From contig DASRDU010000039.1 of NCBI GenBank assembly GCA_035652435.1, forward strand, positions 1 to 64,000: a stretch of DNA of 64,000 bases, written 5' to 3'. The notes under the pieces are model-generated. The model worked only from the letters and a program-made list of their open reading frames with translations, did no database searches and had not been told where the DNA came from. The translations under genes and the position numbers were made by a program. Below, piece by piece: positions 37,017-46,700 of the stretch; the first letter of the stretch is position 1; each line of letters starts with the position of its first letter. This DNA comes from DASRDU01 sp035652435. Lineage in GTDB: Bacteria > Acidobacteriota > Blastocatellia > RBC074.

Positions 37017-37290
37017 GCCGCCGAATATTTTTGACAGGAAATAAAGCATCCCGTCTTGACACTCCGAGTGGATGCTTAATAATCACTACTGCCGATCCGA
37101 AGTTACTGGGACAACCTCTTCGAGCCTGGTTGTCCGGGCTGACGCCGCTGTCTCTCAGCCAGTAATCGCCGGCCAGTCGAAGCCTCCACTGATGCTTGCG
37201 GCCGGACGCCTGAAACGCCTGAATTGAATCAACAGAACTCAGGCGCCGCGCGCGTTGCTCGTGCGTGGCCGCCATTTCAGGAGACGCCCC

Positions 37291-40200
37291 GTGAAACGTG
37301 CCCCTTTCTTTGCCCTCGCGCTGATTCTCTGCGGAATCGCGCTGTCCTCCGCCTCTGCTCATCGCCGGATCAATGCTTTGCTCACGCGCCTGCAACCGCA
37401 GCCACAGTCCTCGCGGGCGCAGACGCCTTCCCGGTCACCCGCCGCGCGCCAGGACAATGCTGGCCGCCGCCTGCCGCGGACGCGCGAAAATTTCGACATC
37501 CGCGCCGGCCACGAGCGCACGCTCGCAGCGCCGCCTGAAGAAACTGCCGCCACGGCGAACGCGCCGGCTGAAAGTATTGCCCGGCAGTCTGGCGTTTCCC
37601 GATTGCAGCGCGAACGCGCCGGCGTGCAGCTGCGCTGGAGTTCGCTGACCCGCACGCCGAGCCGCGTCTGGAGTTTCACCGAGCCGCTCAGCCCGCCCGA
37701 CCGGGCCGATGCCGAAATCGTGGCGCGCAGTTTTCTCAGGCAGAACGCTGATCTCTTCAGGCTCAATGATGACGCGATTGACGACTTGCGTGTGGCGCGG
37801 CGCGAGCGGACCGAACACAACGGCGTGACGCATCTGACCCTGCAACAGCGGGTCGGCGGGATCGAGGTTTTTCAGGGCGAACTCGCTGTGCATCTGGATC
37901 GCGAAGGCCGAGTGATGATGGCGAGCGGCGAACTGATCCCGGACGCGCGGCGCGCCGTCAACCTTTCCAGCCCGCGACTTCAGGCGGATGAAGCAGTGCG
38001 GCTCGCGGCGCAAGAGGCCGACGCCGATCTGCCGGGGCCGCTCAGCCTGCGGAAAGAGCCGGAAGGCGCGGAGGCGCGGCAGCAGTTTGACCGCGACGCC
38101 GGTTTCGCGCGTGACGTCGAAGCGCGGCTCGTTTATTTCCCGCTCTCTTCAACGCAGGTGCGGCTCGCCTGGGAATTCACGCTCTGGATGCGCGAGACGC
38201 CGGACGCGTACCTCGTCATGATTGATGCCGAGCGCGGCTCGCTGCTCTACCGCTTCAACCTGACGAGCTACGACGAAAACCCGCTCAAACCGCACGGGCT
38301 GGTTTTCACGAAAGACAGCCCGCGCCCCGACCTGCCACACCTCATCGGCTCTCCGCCGGTTGTGGCGCAGGAGGACGTGCCGTTCCGCGCGAGCCCCTTC
38401 AACGGCAAAACCATTTTTGAGGCGAGCGACAAGCATTACGACTGGTGGGCCGCAGCGACCGCCGACGGGCTCATCAGCAACAACACGGATGCGCATCTGG
38501 ACCGCGACTCATCGCCCAACCAGCCCGACCTGCCGCGCCTGGTCGCCGCGGACGGTAACTTTTCGTTCCAGGTTGACCTGACGCAGCAGCCGACCGTGGA
38601 GGTCAATCAGAAGGCCTCGCAGGTGAACCTCTTTTACTGGGTCAACCGCTTTCACGACATCCTCTACGCGCATGGCTTCACCGAGGCCGCCGGTAATTTT
38701 CAGGCGAACAACTTCGGCCTCGGGGGCTTGGGCAACGACGCGATACAGGCGGACGCGCAGGACGGTTCGGGGACGAACAACGCGAACTTCTCAAGCCCGC
38801 GTGACGGCTCGCCCGGTCGCGTCCAGATGTACCTCTTCACCGCGACGCCGCAAAGGGACGGCAGCCTCGATCAGACCGTCGTGCTGCACGAACTCACGCA
38901 CGGGGTGAGCAACAGGCTCGTGGGCAATTCGACGGGGCTCACAGGGATGCAGGCGCGCGGGATGGGCGAGGGGTGGTCCGATTTCGTCAGCCTCATGCTC
39001 CTGCGGACCGCGGATGATGATCTGGCCGGCAGCTACCCGCACGGTCAGTTCGTCACGGGCAGTTACGCCGGGGGCATCCGCCGTTACCCGTATAGCACAA
39101 ACCTCGCGGTCAATCCGCTCACCTTCGGCAGCATCAGACTCAGCACGGAAGTGCATGACGTGGGCGAAATCTGGTGCAACACGCTCTGGGAAATGCGGGC
39201 AGCATTGATCGGGAAGTATGGCTTTCAGGAAGGCCAGCGCCAGAGCCTGCAACTGGTCGTGGACGGGCTCAAGCTGACGCCGCTGGCGCCGACCTTCATT
39301 GACGCGCGCAACGCGATCCTGCTCGCCGACCGGGTTAACAACAATGGCGCGAATCAGTGCCTGCTCTGGCAGGCGTTTGCCAGGCGGGGCCTGGGGTTCG
39401 CGGCCAGCACCTTCGATCAGAATGACGCCGCGCCAGTCGAATCCTTTGTCGGCACGCCTTACTGCAACGACGCCGGTTCGGTCAGGCTCGACAGGGGGAG
39501 TTACCTGAACGGCGAGACGCTGCGCATCTCGCTCGGCGACCGCAACGCTCAGGCGCCGGTCGTGGTGCAGGTCACGAGTTCGGTGACGGGCGATCAGGAG
39601 AACCTGACGCTCACGCAGGAGCCCGGCATCACGGGCAGTTTTACCGGCACGCTGAAGGTGGTCGCGGGCGGCGCCAGTCCGGGCGACGGGATGTTGCAGG
39701 GCTCGGTCGAGGCGGGCGACCAGATCAACATCAGCTACAACGACGCGAACACCGGCAGCGGCGGCACGGCGCAGGTGAAAGTGTCCGCCGCCGTCGCGCG
39801 CGAGCGGGCGTTATTTGAAGATACCGTCGAGCAGGGGAATCAGGGGTGGATTTCCGCGGGGGCCCCGGCCCCCGGCTGGGCGATTACCGGCGCCCGTGCG
39901 GCCTCGCCCGCGCGCTCGTGGACGGACAGCCCCGGCGGGAATTATGCGAACCTCGTTGACCTCACGCTGACTTCGCCGCTCTTCGATCTGGCTGGGGTGA
40001 GCGACGTGGCGCTGACCATCGCGCACAGTTACGACCTTGAAAGCAGCTTTGATTTCGGCATCGTCGAATACTCGACCGATGACGGCGTCACGTGGTCACG
40101 GGCGAGGGCCTTCACCGGATCGCAGAGCAGCTTCGCGCCCGCGCGGATACTAATGCCCGGGCTCGATGGGCAGCCGCGCGCGCGCATTCGCTTCCATCTG

Positions 40201-43068
40201 ACGAGCGATTCGGTCGGGACGCGCGACGGATGGTACGTTGACAACATTCGCCTCATCGGGCGGTCTGGCAACCCCGCCGTCATTTCACCCGGCAGCGTCG
40301 AGGCCCCGGTCATCACGGCGGTCAGTCCGGCCTTCGGCCCGCCACAGGGCGGCACGTCGGTGATCATCACCGGGGCAAACTTCACGGTGACCGAAGACAC
40401 GACCGTGACCTTTGACAACACCCCGGCCACGGCGGCAAGCGTGCTGGGCGGGACGACGATTGCGGCGACGGCCCCAGCGCACGCGGCTGGCGCGGTGACG
40501 GTGCGGGTCAGCAATCGCAACGGCGCGGCGGCCCTTGCCGGTGGCTTCACTTTCTACACTAACGGGAGTGGTAATGCGACGCCGACCCTGACCACGATCT
40601 ATCCGGCCTCCGGTTCGACGCGCGGCGGCACGGTGGTGACGCTGATCGGCTCGAACTTCACGCCCGACACAGCCGTGAGCTTCGGGGCGCAGGCGGGTAC
40701 GGTGACTTTCATCAACTCGAACACTTTGCGGGCCGTGACTCCGTCGGCGCCGGCGACCGGCGCGGTTGATGTCACCTCCGGCAACGGCACGGCGCAGGCG
40801 AAACTCACGGGCGCATTCAATTACACCGGCGCCACTCCGCCCACCGTACAGGTGCAGAGCCCCGGCGGAGGAGAGACTTTTTTTGCCGGCGGCACAGTCA
40901 ACATCAACTGGCGCTCGTCGGACAACCGCGCGGTCGCCAGACATCGCATCGCGCTCTTCCGCAATTCGGGCGGCGCGCTCCAATTCGTCTCCGACATCGC
41001 GACCGACGTGGCCGGTGAAGCGCAGTCGTTCGCCTGGTCAATCCCGTCCACCGTGCAGCTGACCGGTCAGGCGCGCATCCGCGTCATCGCCGTTGACGAT
41101 GAAGGCGCGGAGACCGAAGCGTATTCGGGCGGCGATTTCACGCTGGCCAGGCGCTGGGAATCCGCGCCGTCACTGCCCGCGGCGCTGATGCGTCTGGCGG
41201 TCGTGAATGACGGGAAATATCTGTACGCCATCGGCGGGCGCACGACCACGAGCAGCACCTCGACTGTTTCCACCGTCTACCGCCTCGACCCGGCAGCCGC
41301 GACGCCCGAGTGGAGCAATGCCAGTATCGCGCCGCTGCCGACCGGGGCGAACGCGATCGATGCGGTCTTTCTGAACGGGAAGATTTACGTCCCCGGCGGC
41401 GTTAATTCGTCGGTCGAGGCGGTCACCCTGCATCAGGTTTACGACGTGGCCACCAACACCTGGGCGACGCAGGCAGCCTTGCCTGCGGCCAATTACTACT
41501 ACGCTCTCGTCGGGGATGAGGCGCGCGGGGTCTATTACATGACCGGTGGCGGAGGGTCTGACGGCAACATTCTGTCGCCCATCAGCGCGTTCAGGTCATA
41601 CGATCCGAACGCCGGCACATGGGCCAGCCTGCCCCCGCTCGGCGTGGCCCGCTACGGGCACAAGGCCGCGCTGATTGACGGCAGACTTTACGTCGCGGGC
41701 GGGTTGGGAGCGACCGGCCCGCTCGACAGTTGTGAAGCCTACGATTTCACCACGAAGCAATGGTCGCCGGTCGCGCCGCTCAATCGCCCGCGCCGCTACG
41801 GCACGAGCGCGGTCGTGCGGGACGGGTCGGGCAATCCGTACTGGTATCTGATTACCGGCGAGGACCCGGCGACCGGCGCGCTGCTCGGCGTCGAAGTTTA
41901 CGACGTCCGCAACAACCGCTGGATCACGCTCGACAACTCTTACAATCCGGCCATCCCGCGCCGGCAGACGAGCGGCGCATACCTGGGCGGCTTCGTTTAC
42001 ACGGCCGGGGGCACCAATCCGACCAACAGCATCGCCTCCTGCGAACGGCTGCGGCTCGACAACGTCCCGCTGCTGGCGGCCAACCAGCCGCCGGTCGTCG
42101 CTGTGCCGCCGGCTCAGGTGGCCGTCCCGAACGCCGAAATCAGGTTCGATGTCCAGGCGAGCGACCTCGGCTCCGGCCTGCCGCTCACGATCACGGCCGG
42201 TGGGCTGCCGGCGGGCGCGAACTTTACGACGACGAGTGTCACCAACAACAGCACGCGGGGCCGGTTCCGCTGGACTCCTTCGCCAGGCGATGTCGGACAG
42301 ACGTTCAACCTGTCATTCACGGCGAGCGACGGCCAGCTCGGCGAAACGAAACAGGTCAGTGTGAGCGTGGTCAACGCCGGGCCGCTCGGCATTGTCAATT
42401 CGGCCGACTACCGGCCCGGTTCGCTGGCGGCTGATTCCATCGCCTCTCTGTTCGGCGGCAACCTCGCCGTCCGCATCGAGGTCGCGCAGGCGCAGCCGCT
42501 GCCGCTGGAACTGGCCGGCACGACCGTGACCGTCAACGGAGTGCCCGCTCCACTCTTCTTCGTTTCACCCACTCAGATCAACTTCGCCGTCCCGGCCTCT
42601 GTCGAAGCGGGCCCGGCGACGATCATCGTCAGCAACCCGACGGGGAGCTATTCGCTCGGCACGAGCCAGATCGTCGCGGCCTTCCCGGCGATCTTCACGG
42701 CCAACGCTTCAGGCAGCGGTGACGCGGCGGCGCTCGCGACGGCTGACGGCATCAACTATCAGAGTCAGCCGTTTGACGTCACGGTCGGCGGCAGGCCGAA
42801 TATTCTGGTGCTGTTCGGCACCGGCTTCCGCCACGCGCAGGCGGCCAATCCCGGTGATGATAATGGCGTGGCTGAGGCGGTCACGGCGACGATTGATGGC
42901 AGGCCCGCGAATGTAGTGTACGCAGGCGCGCAGGGGGGCTTCAGCGGGCTCGATCAGCTCAACATTGAAATCCCGGGGAGCCTCGCCGGGCAGGGGCAGC
43001 GTCGGGTCGAAGTCGTTCTCTCGGTCGGCGGCGTGGTCGCCAATCGAGTTACGATCCAGATCAAATGA
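37291..43068 (+). CDS. Giant secreted M36 (fungalysin-type) metallopeptidase with adhesin-like domains, copy 2
   Basis: 1,925 residues. The start is GTG at 37291, with AGGAG 7 nt upstream and a signal peptide following (VKRAPFFALALILCGIALSS). The domain order is the same as in the copy at 22730-28504: FTP propeptide and M36 zinc peptidase with His533-Glu-Leu-Thr-His537, then MAM-like domain, two IPT/TIG domains, kelch propeller, Ig domain and terminal TIGR03437 domain. The zinc site is intact (HELTHGVSNRLVG, then GMGEGWSDF). Several stretches, for example around the CRYSTAL-like segment GFQEGQRQSLQLVVDG, are nearly identical in DNA to copy 1 while others are well diverged. Confidence 0.9.
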   Translation: MKRAPFFALALILCGIALSSASAHRRINALLTRLQPQPQSSRAQTPSRSPAARQDNAGRRLPRTRENFDIRAGHERTLAAPPEETAATANAPAESIARQSGVSRLQRERAGVQLRWSSLTRTPSRVWSFTEPLSPPDRADAEIVARSFLRQNADLFRLNDDAIDDLRVARRERTEHNGVTHLTLQQRVGGIEVFQGELAVHLDREGRVMMASGELIPDARRAVNLSSPRLQADEAVRLAAQEADADLPGPLSLRKEPEGAEARQQFDRDAGFARDVEARLVYFPLSSTQVRLAWEFTLWMRETPDAYLVMIDAERGSLLYRFNLTSYDENPLKPHGLVFTKDSPRPDLPHLIGSPPVVAQEDVPFRASPFNGKTIFEASDKHYDWWAAATADGLISNNTDAHLDRDSSPNQPDLPRLVAADGNFSFQVDLTQQPTVEVNQKASQVNLFYWVNRFHDILYAHGFTEAAGNFQANNFGLGGLGNDAIQADAQDGSGTNNANFSSPRDGSPGRVQMYLFTATPQRDGSLDQTVVLHELTHGVSNRLVGNSTGLTGMQARGMGEGWSDFVSLMLLRTADDDLAGSYPHGQFVTGSYAGGIRRYPYSTNLAVNPLTFGSIRLSTEVHDVGEIWCNTLWEMRAALIGKYGFQEGQRQSLQLVVDGLKLTPLAPTFIDARNAILLADRVNNNGANQCLLWQAFARRGLGFAASTFDQNDAAPVESFVGTPYCNDAGSVRLDRGSYLNGETLRISLGDRNAQAPVVVQVTSSVTGDQENLTLTQEPGITGSFTGTLKVVAGGASPGDGMLQGSVEAGDQINISYNDANTGSGGTAQVKVSAAVARERALFEDTVEQGNQGWISAGAPAPGWAITGARAASPARSWTDSPGGNYANLVDLTLTSPLFDLAGVSDVALTIAHSYDLESSFDFGIVEYSTDDGVTWSRARAFTGSQSSFAPARILMPGLDGQPRARIRFHLTSDSVGTRDGWYVDNIRLIGRSGNPAVISPGSVEAPVITAVSPAFGPPQGGTSVIITGANFTVTEDTTVTFDNTPATAASVLGGTTIAATAPAHAAGAVTVRVSNRNGAAALAGGFTFYTNGSGNATPTLTTIYPASGSTRGGTVVTLIGSNFTPDTAVSFGAQAGTVTFINSNTLRAVTPSAPATGAVDVTSGNGTAQAKLTGAFNYTGATPPTVQVQSPGGGETFFAGGTVNINWRSSDNRAVARHRIALFRNSGGALQFVSDIATDVAGEAQSFAWSIPSTVQLTGQARIRVIAVDDEGAETEAYSGGDFTLARRWESAPSLPAALMRLAVVNDGKYLYAIGGRTTTSSTSTVSTVYRLDPAAATPEWSNASIAPLPTGANAIDAVFLNGKIYVPGGVNSSVEAVTLHQVYDVATNTWATQAALPAANYYYALVGDEARGVYYMTGGGGSDGNILSPISAFRSYDPNAGTWASLPPLGVARYGHKAALIDGRLYVAGGLGATGPLDSCEAYDFTTKQWSPVAPLNRPRRYGTSAVVRDGSGNPYWYLITGEDPATGALLGVEVYDVRNNRWITLDNSYNPAIPRRQTSGAYLGGFVYTAGGTNPTNSIASCERLRLDNVPLLAANQPPVVAVPPAQVAVPNAEIRFDVQASDLGSGLPLTITAGGLPAGANFTTTSVTNNSTRGRFRWTPSPGDVGQTFNLSFTASDGQLGETKQVSVSVVNAGPLGIVNSADYRPGSLAADSIASLFGGNLAVRIEVAQAQPLPLELAGTTVTVNGVPAPLFFVSPTQINFAVPASVEAGPATIIVSNPTGSYSLGTSQIVAAFPAIFTANASGSGDAAALATADGINYQSQPFDVTVGGRPNILVLFGTGFRHAQAANPGDDNGVAEAVTATIDGRPANVVYAGAQGGFSGLDQLNIEIPGSLAGQGQRRVEVVLSVGGVVANRVTIQIK

Positions 43069-43202
43069 GGGATTGTGAGAAGGGCAGGCTGGCCCAGTGA
43101 TGACTCTGATTGTCCGGCTTCACATCCCGGCAGGTGGGGCGTAGACTCCTGCCGGAACAAAGAATCCTTGGCCGGGTATTGACAATGGAGGAGTGATCAA
43201 CC

Positions 43203-43859
43203 GTGAAACGAAAAATACTGCCATTGCTCGCGGTCTGGCTCATCCTGCCGGGCGCCAGTGCGGGCATGCCGGGTCAGTTCATTTCCTCTGACACCTACAC
43301 GCGCTACGAGCTGCTCGCGCCGGAGACGCATCAATTCAGGATCTACTACGAAGTGACGGAAACGAGGCCCGGCGCGCGGTTCCATTTCAACCCCATCCGC
43401 GCGGGCAGCGAAGCTTCGGACGAAGCGGCCTGGGATCTGGCCACGGGCAAGCCGCTCAGGTTCGAAGTCGTCACCGGCGCGCAAGCCAGAGCCGATCAGC
43501 CCGACGGCAATTTCAGTCCCGGCGAAAAGTTCATCAAAGTCTACCTCGCACACCCGGTGCCCACGCGCGGCGAGTATCGCCTCCGCATTGACAAGACCTA
43601 CAAGGACGAGCAGAGCTACTACACGCAGGGCGACCACATCGTCTTCAAGCGACCGCTCGGCATTCCGCGCGACAGCGTCGTGCTGCCCGTCGGCTACGAG
43701 ATCATCTCTTCAACGGTAGCGACGCAGGTGCTGATGGAGCCGGACGGACGCCTGAAGCTCGCCTTCGTCAACCCGGGCAGCGGCGGACAGTTGGAAGTCA
43801 CCATCCAGGCGCGCCGCCTGCCAGCCGGCCCGGCGAAGAAAGAAGAGGTGAAGCCATGA
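43203..43859 (+). CDS. Small secreted protein, first of a tandem paralog pair
   Basis: 218 residues from GTG 43203, with GGAGGA about 9 nt upstream. The signal peptide is KILPLLAVWLILPGASAG. The mature protein is beta-rich: YELLAPETHQFRIYYEVTE, RFHFNPIRAGSEASDEA and LRIDKTYKDEQSYYTQGDHI are the recognisable blocks. The downstream gene encodes a protein with the same blocks, and the stop and start overlap by 4 bp, so the two are made together. I do not recognise a named family. Confidence 0.72.
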   Translation: MKRKILPLLAVWLILPGASAGMPGQFISSDTYTRYELLAPETHQFRIYYEVTETRPGARFHFNPIRAGSEASDEAAWDLATGKPLRFEVVTGAQARADQPDGNFSPGEKFIKVYLAHPVPTRGEYRLRIDKTYKDEQSYYTQGDHIVFKRPLGIPRDSVVLPVGYEIISSTVATQVLMEPDGRLKLAFVNPGSGGQLEVTIQARRLPAGPAKKEEVKP

Positions 43860-44542
43860 TCCGGATCACCCGTCACGCTGCTTCACCCGTCACGCTCGTC
43901 CTGATGCTGACCATCCTTGGCGCCGTTGGGCTGGCCGTTTCATGGCGCGGTCAGCCGGCCGGCGCGCAGGGCATGCAACTCGCCGAGCGCGCTTATCAGG
44001 ACCGCGAGATTCTCTACGAACTGCAAGCGCCCGAAACTCACGCCTTCCGCATCACGCACGATTACACGGAGCGCAGGGAAGGCGAGAAGTATTACTTCAA
44101 CGTCGTGCGCGCCGGCAGTCACGTCACCGAGCCTGAAAGCATCGATCTCGACAGCGGCGAGAATCTGAAATGGGAGGTCATCTCAGGCAGGCAGGCGAAG
44201 GAACGCAGGCTTCCGCTGCGCGACGCGCAGGACGACAGCGAAGTGGTCGTGACTTACCTCGCCAGCCCGGTAGCCAAAGGGGCAAGCACGAGGCTGCGGC
44301 TGAAAGAAACCTACACCGACCCGAAAAGCTATTACCTTGATGGCGAAGAGCTGGTGTGGGATCGCACTTTCGGGCGCCTGCGCAACACGGTCGTGCTGCC
44401 GCCGGGCTGGTACCTGACCGCGCTGGCCTCGCCGGCCACCATTCAAACATTGCCCGATGGCCGCGTCTCGGTTTATGTCGTCAATCCACGCAACGATGAG
44501 GTGCGAGTCTATTTGCGCGCCCGCCGCCGCCCCGCCAGGTGA
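43856..44542 (+). CDS. Small secreted protein, second of a tandem paralog pair
   Basis: 228 residues, starting in the ATGA overlap with the previous gene. It has a signal or anchor segment (LVLMLTILGAVGLAVSW). Its blocks parallel those of its neighbour: YELQAPETHAFRITHDYTER against YELLAPETHQFRIYYEVTE, YYFNVVRAGSHVTEPES, LRLKETYTDPKSYYLDGEEL and RNTVVLPPGWYLTALASP. This is a tandem duplication, well diverged. Function is unknown; coupled translation suggests a heteromeric pair. Confidence 0.72.
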   Translation: MIRITRHAASPVTLVLMLTILGAVGLAVSWRGQPAGAQGMQLAERAYQDREILYELQAPETHAFRITHDYTERREGEKYYFNVVRAGSHVTEPESIDLDSGENLKWEVISGRQAKERRLPLRDAQDDSEVVVTYLASPVAKGASTRLRLKETYTDPKSYYLDGEELVWDRTFGRLRNTVVLPPGWYLTALASPATIQTLPDGRVSVYVVNPRNDEVRVYLRARRRPAR

Positions 44543-44995
44543 AGCGATTCCGGTTTGAGCGCTGACGGCTGATGACCGAAAGCTGAAAACTTCAGCCGCA
44601 GATTAACCGGATCAGACGCTCGGCTGAGCCCGCCGCCTGGTGCGCGCGCCGCCCGGCTGGCGGGCTGATGCCGGCTCCGGATCAGGGCATTCGCCTCTCA
44701 TCTCGTAATTGATTTTGCCGTCACTTGTCCGTATCATACGCCTTCACCGGATGATGGCCCTGTAATCATTCGAGTACTGCCCAAGCCCACTCTTGAAGAA
44801 GCGACTGTGATGACACGAGACTGGAAAAGACGGAAGACAGTTTTCCCCCACTTCACTGAGACGTTCCGCTCATCAATCCACCCATGCCGCTCATGGCACC
44901 GCCCCGCCCTGTGGTCGTGATCGTCCGGTCTGCCGCCAGCCTGAACTTATCAACCCATTACCCTTTGCGGGAGAAAGACCAGAAAGTAGCGCAAT
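44543..44995. other. 453-bp intergenic region upstream of serA
   Basis: No gene, RNA or strong repeat was recognised. GGGAGAAAG close to 44970 could contribute to ribosome binding for serA, but its spacing is long. Confidence 0.5.
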
Positions 44996-46576
44996 ATGAA
45001 AATCCTGATCAGCGATAATCTATCGAATCGTGGGGTCGAAATCCTGAAACGCCATGAAAGCTTCGTGGTTGATAAAAACGTCGGACTCAAACCTGAAGAA
45101 CTCAGAAAGATCGTCGGTGATTACGACGCCCTGATCGTCCGCAGCGAGACCAAAGTCACGGCCGACATCATCGCCGCCGGCGAGCGTCTCAAGGTCATCG
45201 GCCGCGCCGGGACGGGAGTGGACAACATTGATGTCCCCGCCGCCACGCAGCGGGGCATCGTGGTGATGAACGCGGCGGGCGGCAACAGCGTCACGACCGC
45301 CGAACACACGATCGCGCTGCTCATGTCGCTCGCGCGCAAGGTCCCGCAGGCCGCCGCGAAGCTGAAGGCGGGGAAGTGGGACAAGAAGAGTTTCATGGGC
45401 ACCGAGCTGAATACGAAAACGCTCGGCATCATCGGCCTCGGCAACATCGGCAAAATCGTCGCCTCGCGCGGGCAGGGGCTGGGGATGAAGGTCATCGCCT
45501 ATGACCCGTTCCTGACCCGGGACGCGGCGCAGCGCAGCGGCATCGAACTGGTCGCGCTCGACGACCTCTTCCGCCGCTCGGATTTCATCACCGTCCACAC
45601 GCCGCTGACCGACGAGACGCGCGGGATCATCAACGCAGCCGCCTTCGGGAAGATGAAAGACGGCGTGCGCGTCATCAACTGCGCGCGCGGCGGGCTGGTG
45701 GATGAAGAGGATCTCTACAACGCCATCAAATCGGGCAAGGTCGCGGGCGCGGCGCTCGACGTGTTCGTCCAGGAACCGCCCCCGGCCGACCACCCGCTCA
45801 TCGGCCTTGATGAAGTGATCGTCACGCCGCACCTCGGCGCTTCGACGAGTGAGGCTCAGGACTCGGTCGCCGTGACGATTGCCGAACAGGTGGCGGCCTT
45901 TCTTACCGGCGGGGCAATCGGCGGCGCGGTCAATGTGCCCGCGGTCAGCGGCGAGGTACTCGAAACACTGCGCCCGTACCTGACGCTCGGCGAAAAGCTC
46001 GGCAGTTTCCTGACGCAGTTCTTTGGCCATGCCTTCAACGAGGTGCAGATCAGCTACAGCGGCGAAGTGGCGGGCCTCGACGTGCGTTCGATCACGCGCG
46101 CCATTCTGACCGGTCTGCTCCAGCCAATTAGTGCGCGCGTCAATCAGGTCAACGCGGCTCTGATCGCCGAAGAGCGCGGGCTGCGCGTGACCGAGACCAT
46201 CGCCAACGCGCCGCACGATTTCGCGAGCCTCGTCGAAGTCACGGTCAGGGACGAGGAAAGCACCTGCCGCCTGGGCGGCACTCTTTACGGGCGCAACGAC
46301 CTGCGCATCGTGACGATCAACTCGCACCGGCTCGAAGCCGTGCCGCAGGGCAACATGCTGGTCATCGTCAACGACGACCTGCCCGGCATCGTCGGCCGGA
46401 TGGGCACGTTCCTCGGCGAACACCAGATCAACATCGCGCAGCTTTACCTGAGCCGCACTTCGCCGGGCGGCGTGGCCCTTTCGGTCTACCAGGTGGATCA
46501 GGCCCTGAGCGCCGACAAGCTGGAAGCGCTCGCGAAAGTAAAGCACGTGCTGTCGGTCAAGCAAATCACGCTGTGA
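44996..46576 (+). CDS. serA: D-3-phosphoglycerate dehydrogenase
   Basis: 526 residues, the long form of the enzyme that oxidises 3-phosphoglycerate with NAD+ in the first step of serine synthesis. The substrate domain (KILISDNLSNRGVEIL...GRAGTGVDNIDV) and the Rossmann domain (LGIIGLGNIGKIVASRGQGL) are complete. The catalytic Arg is in NCARGGLVDEE, the Glu in FVQEPPP, and the His in TPHLGASTSEAQ. An intervening ASB domain (about 315-450) and a C-terminal ACT domain (VIVNDDLPGIVGRMGTFLGE) follow, as in serine-regulated long enzymes. It opens an amino-acid biosynthesis stretch shared with hisF and hisIE. Confidence 0.96.
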   Translation: MKILISDNLSNRGVEILKRHESFVVDKNVGLKPEELRKIVGDYDALIVRSETKVTADIIAAGERLKVIGRAGTGVDNIDVPAATQRGIVVMNAAGGNSVTTAEHTIALLMSLARKVPQAAAKLKAGKWDKKSFMGTELNTKTLGIIGLGNIGKIVASRGQGLGMKVIAYDPFLTRDAAQRSGIELVALDDLFRRSDFITVHTPLTDETRGIINAAAFGKMKDGVRVINCARGGLVDEEDLYNAIKSGKVAGAALDVFVQEPPPADHPLIGLDEVIVTPHLGASTSEAQDSVAVTIAEQVAAFLTGGAIGGAVNVPAVSGEVLETLRPYLTLGEKLGSFLTQFFGHAFNEVQISYSGEVAGLDVRSITRAILTGLLQPISARVNQVNAALIAEERGLRVTETIANAPHDFASLVEVTVRDEESTCRLGGTLYGRNDLRIVTINSHRLEAVPQGNMLVIVNDDLPGIVGRMGTFLGEHQINIAQLYLSRTSPGGVALSVYQVDQALSADKLEALAKVKHVLSVKQITL

Positions 46577-46583
46577 TGATTGC

Positions 46584-46689
46584 GGATTGCGGACTGCGGA
46601 TTGAAAACATCTTCAATCCCAATATCCGGGATTCGTGATTCAGAGAGCAGGTTGCGCGATTCAGATCCGCAATCCGCAGTCCGCAATCC
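46584..46689. repeat. Inverted repeat GGATTGCGGACTGCGGATT between serA and hisF
   Basis: The 19-nt word at 46584-46602 recurs exactly inverted at 46671-46689, and further ATTGCGG/CCGCAAT words lie around both arms. The right arm ends 11 bp before the hisF start codon. Related words (GGATTGCGGATTG) also lie at the start of the cyclophilin gene near 52032. Confidence 0.8.
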
Positions 46690-46700
46690 CCGAGTCCGCA

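Noticed and set aside
44543..44995. Riboswitch upstream of serA
   Set aside because: No conserved aptamer core (glycine, SAM, lysine or others) was recognised and there is no terminator before the start codon.
45020..46564. Minus-strand open frame of 514 codons opposite serA
   Set aside because: SerA is unambiguous on the plus strand. The antisense frame is His/Arg/Asp-rich, as expected from reverse-complemented coding sequence.
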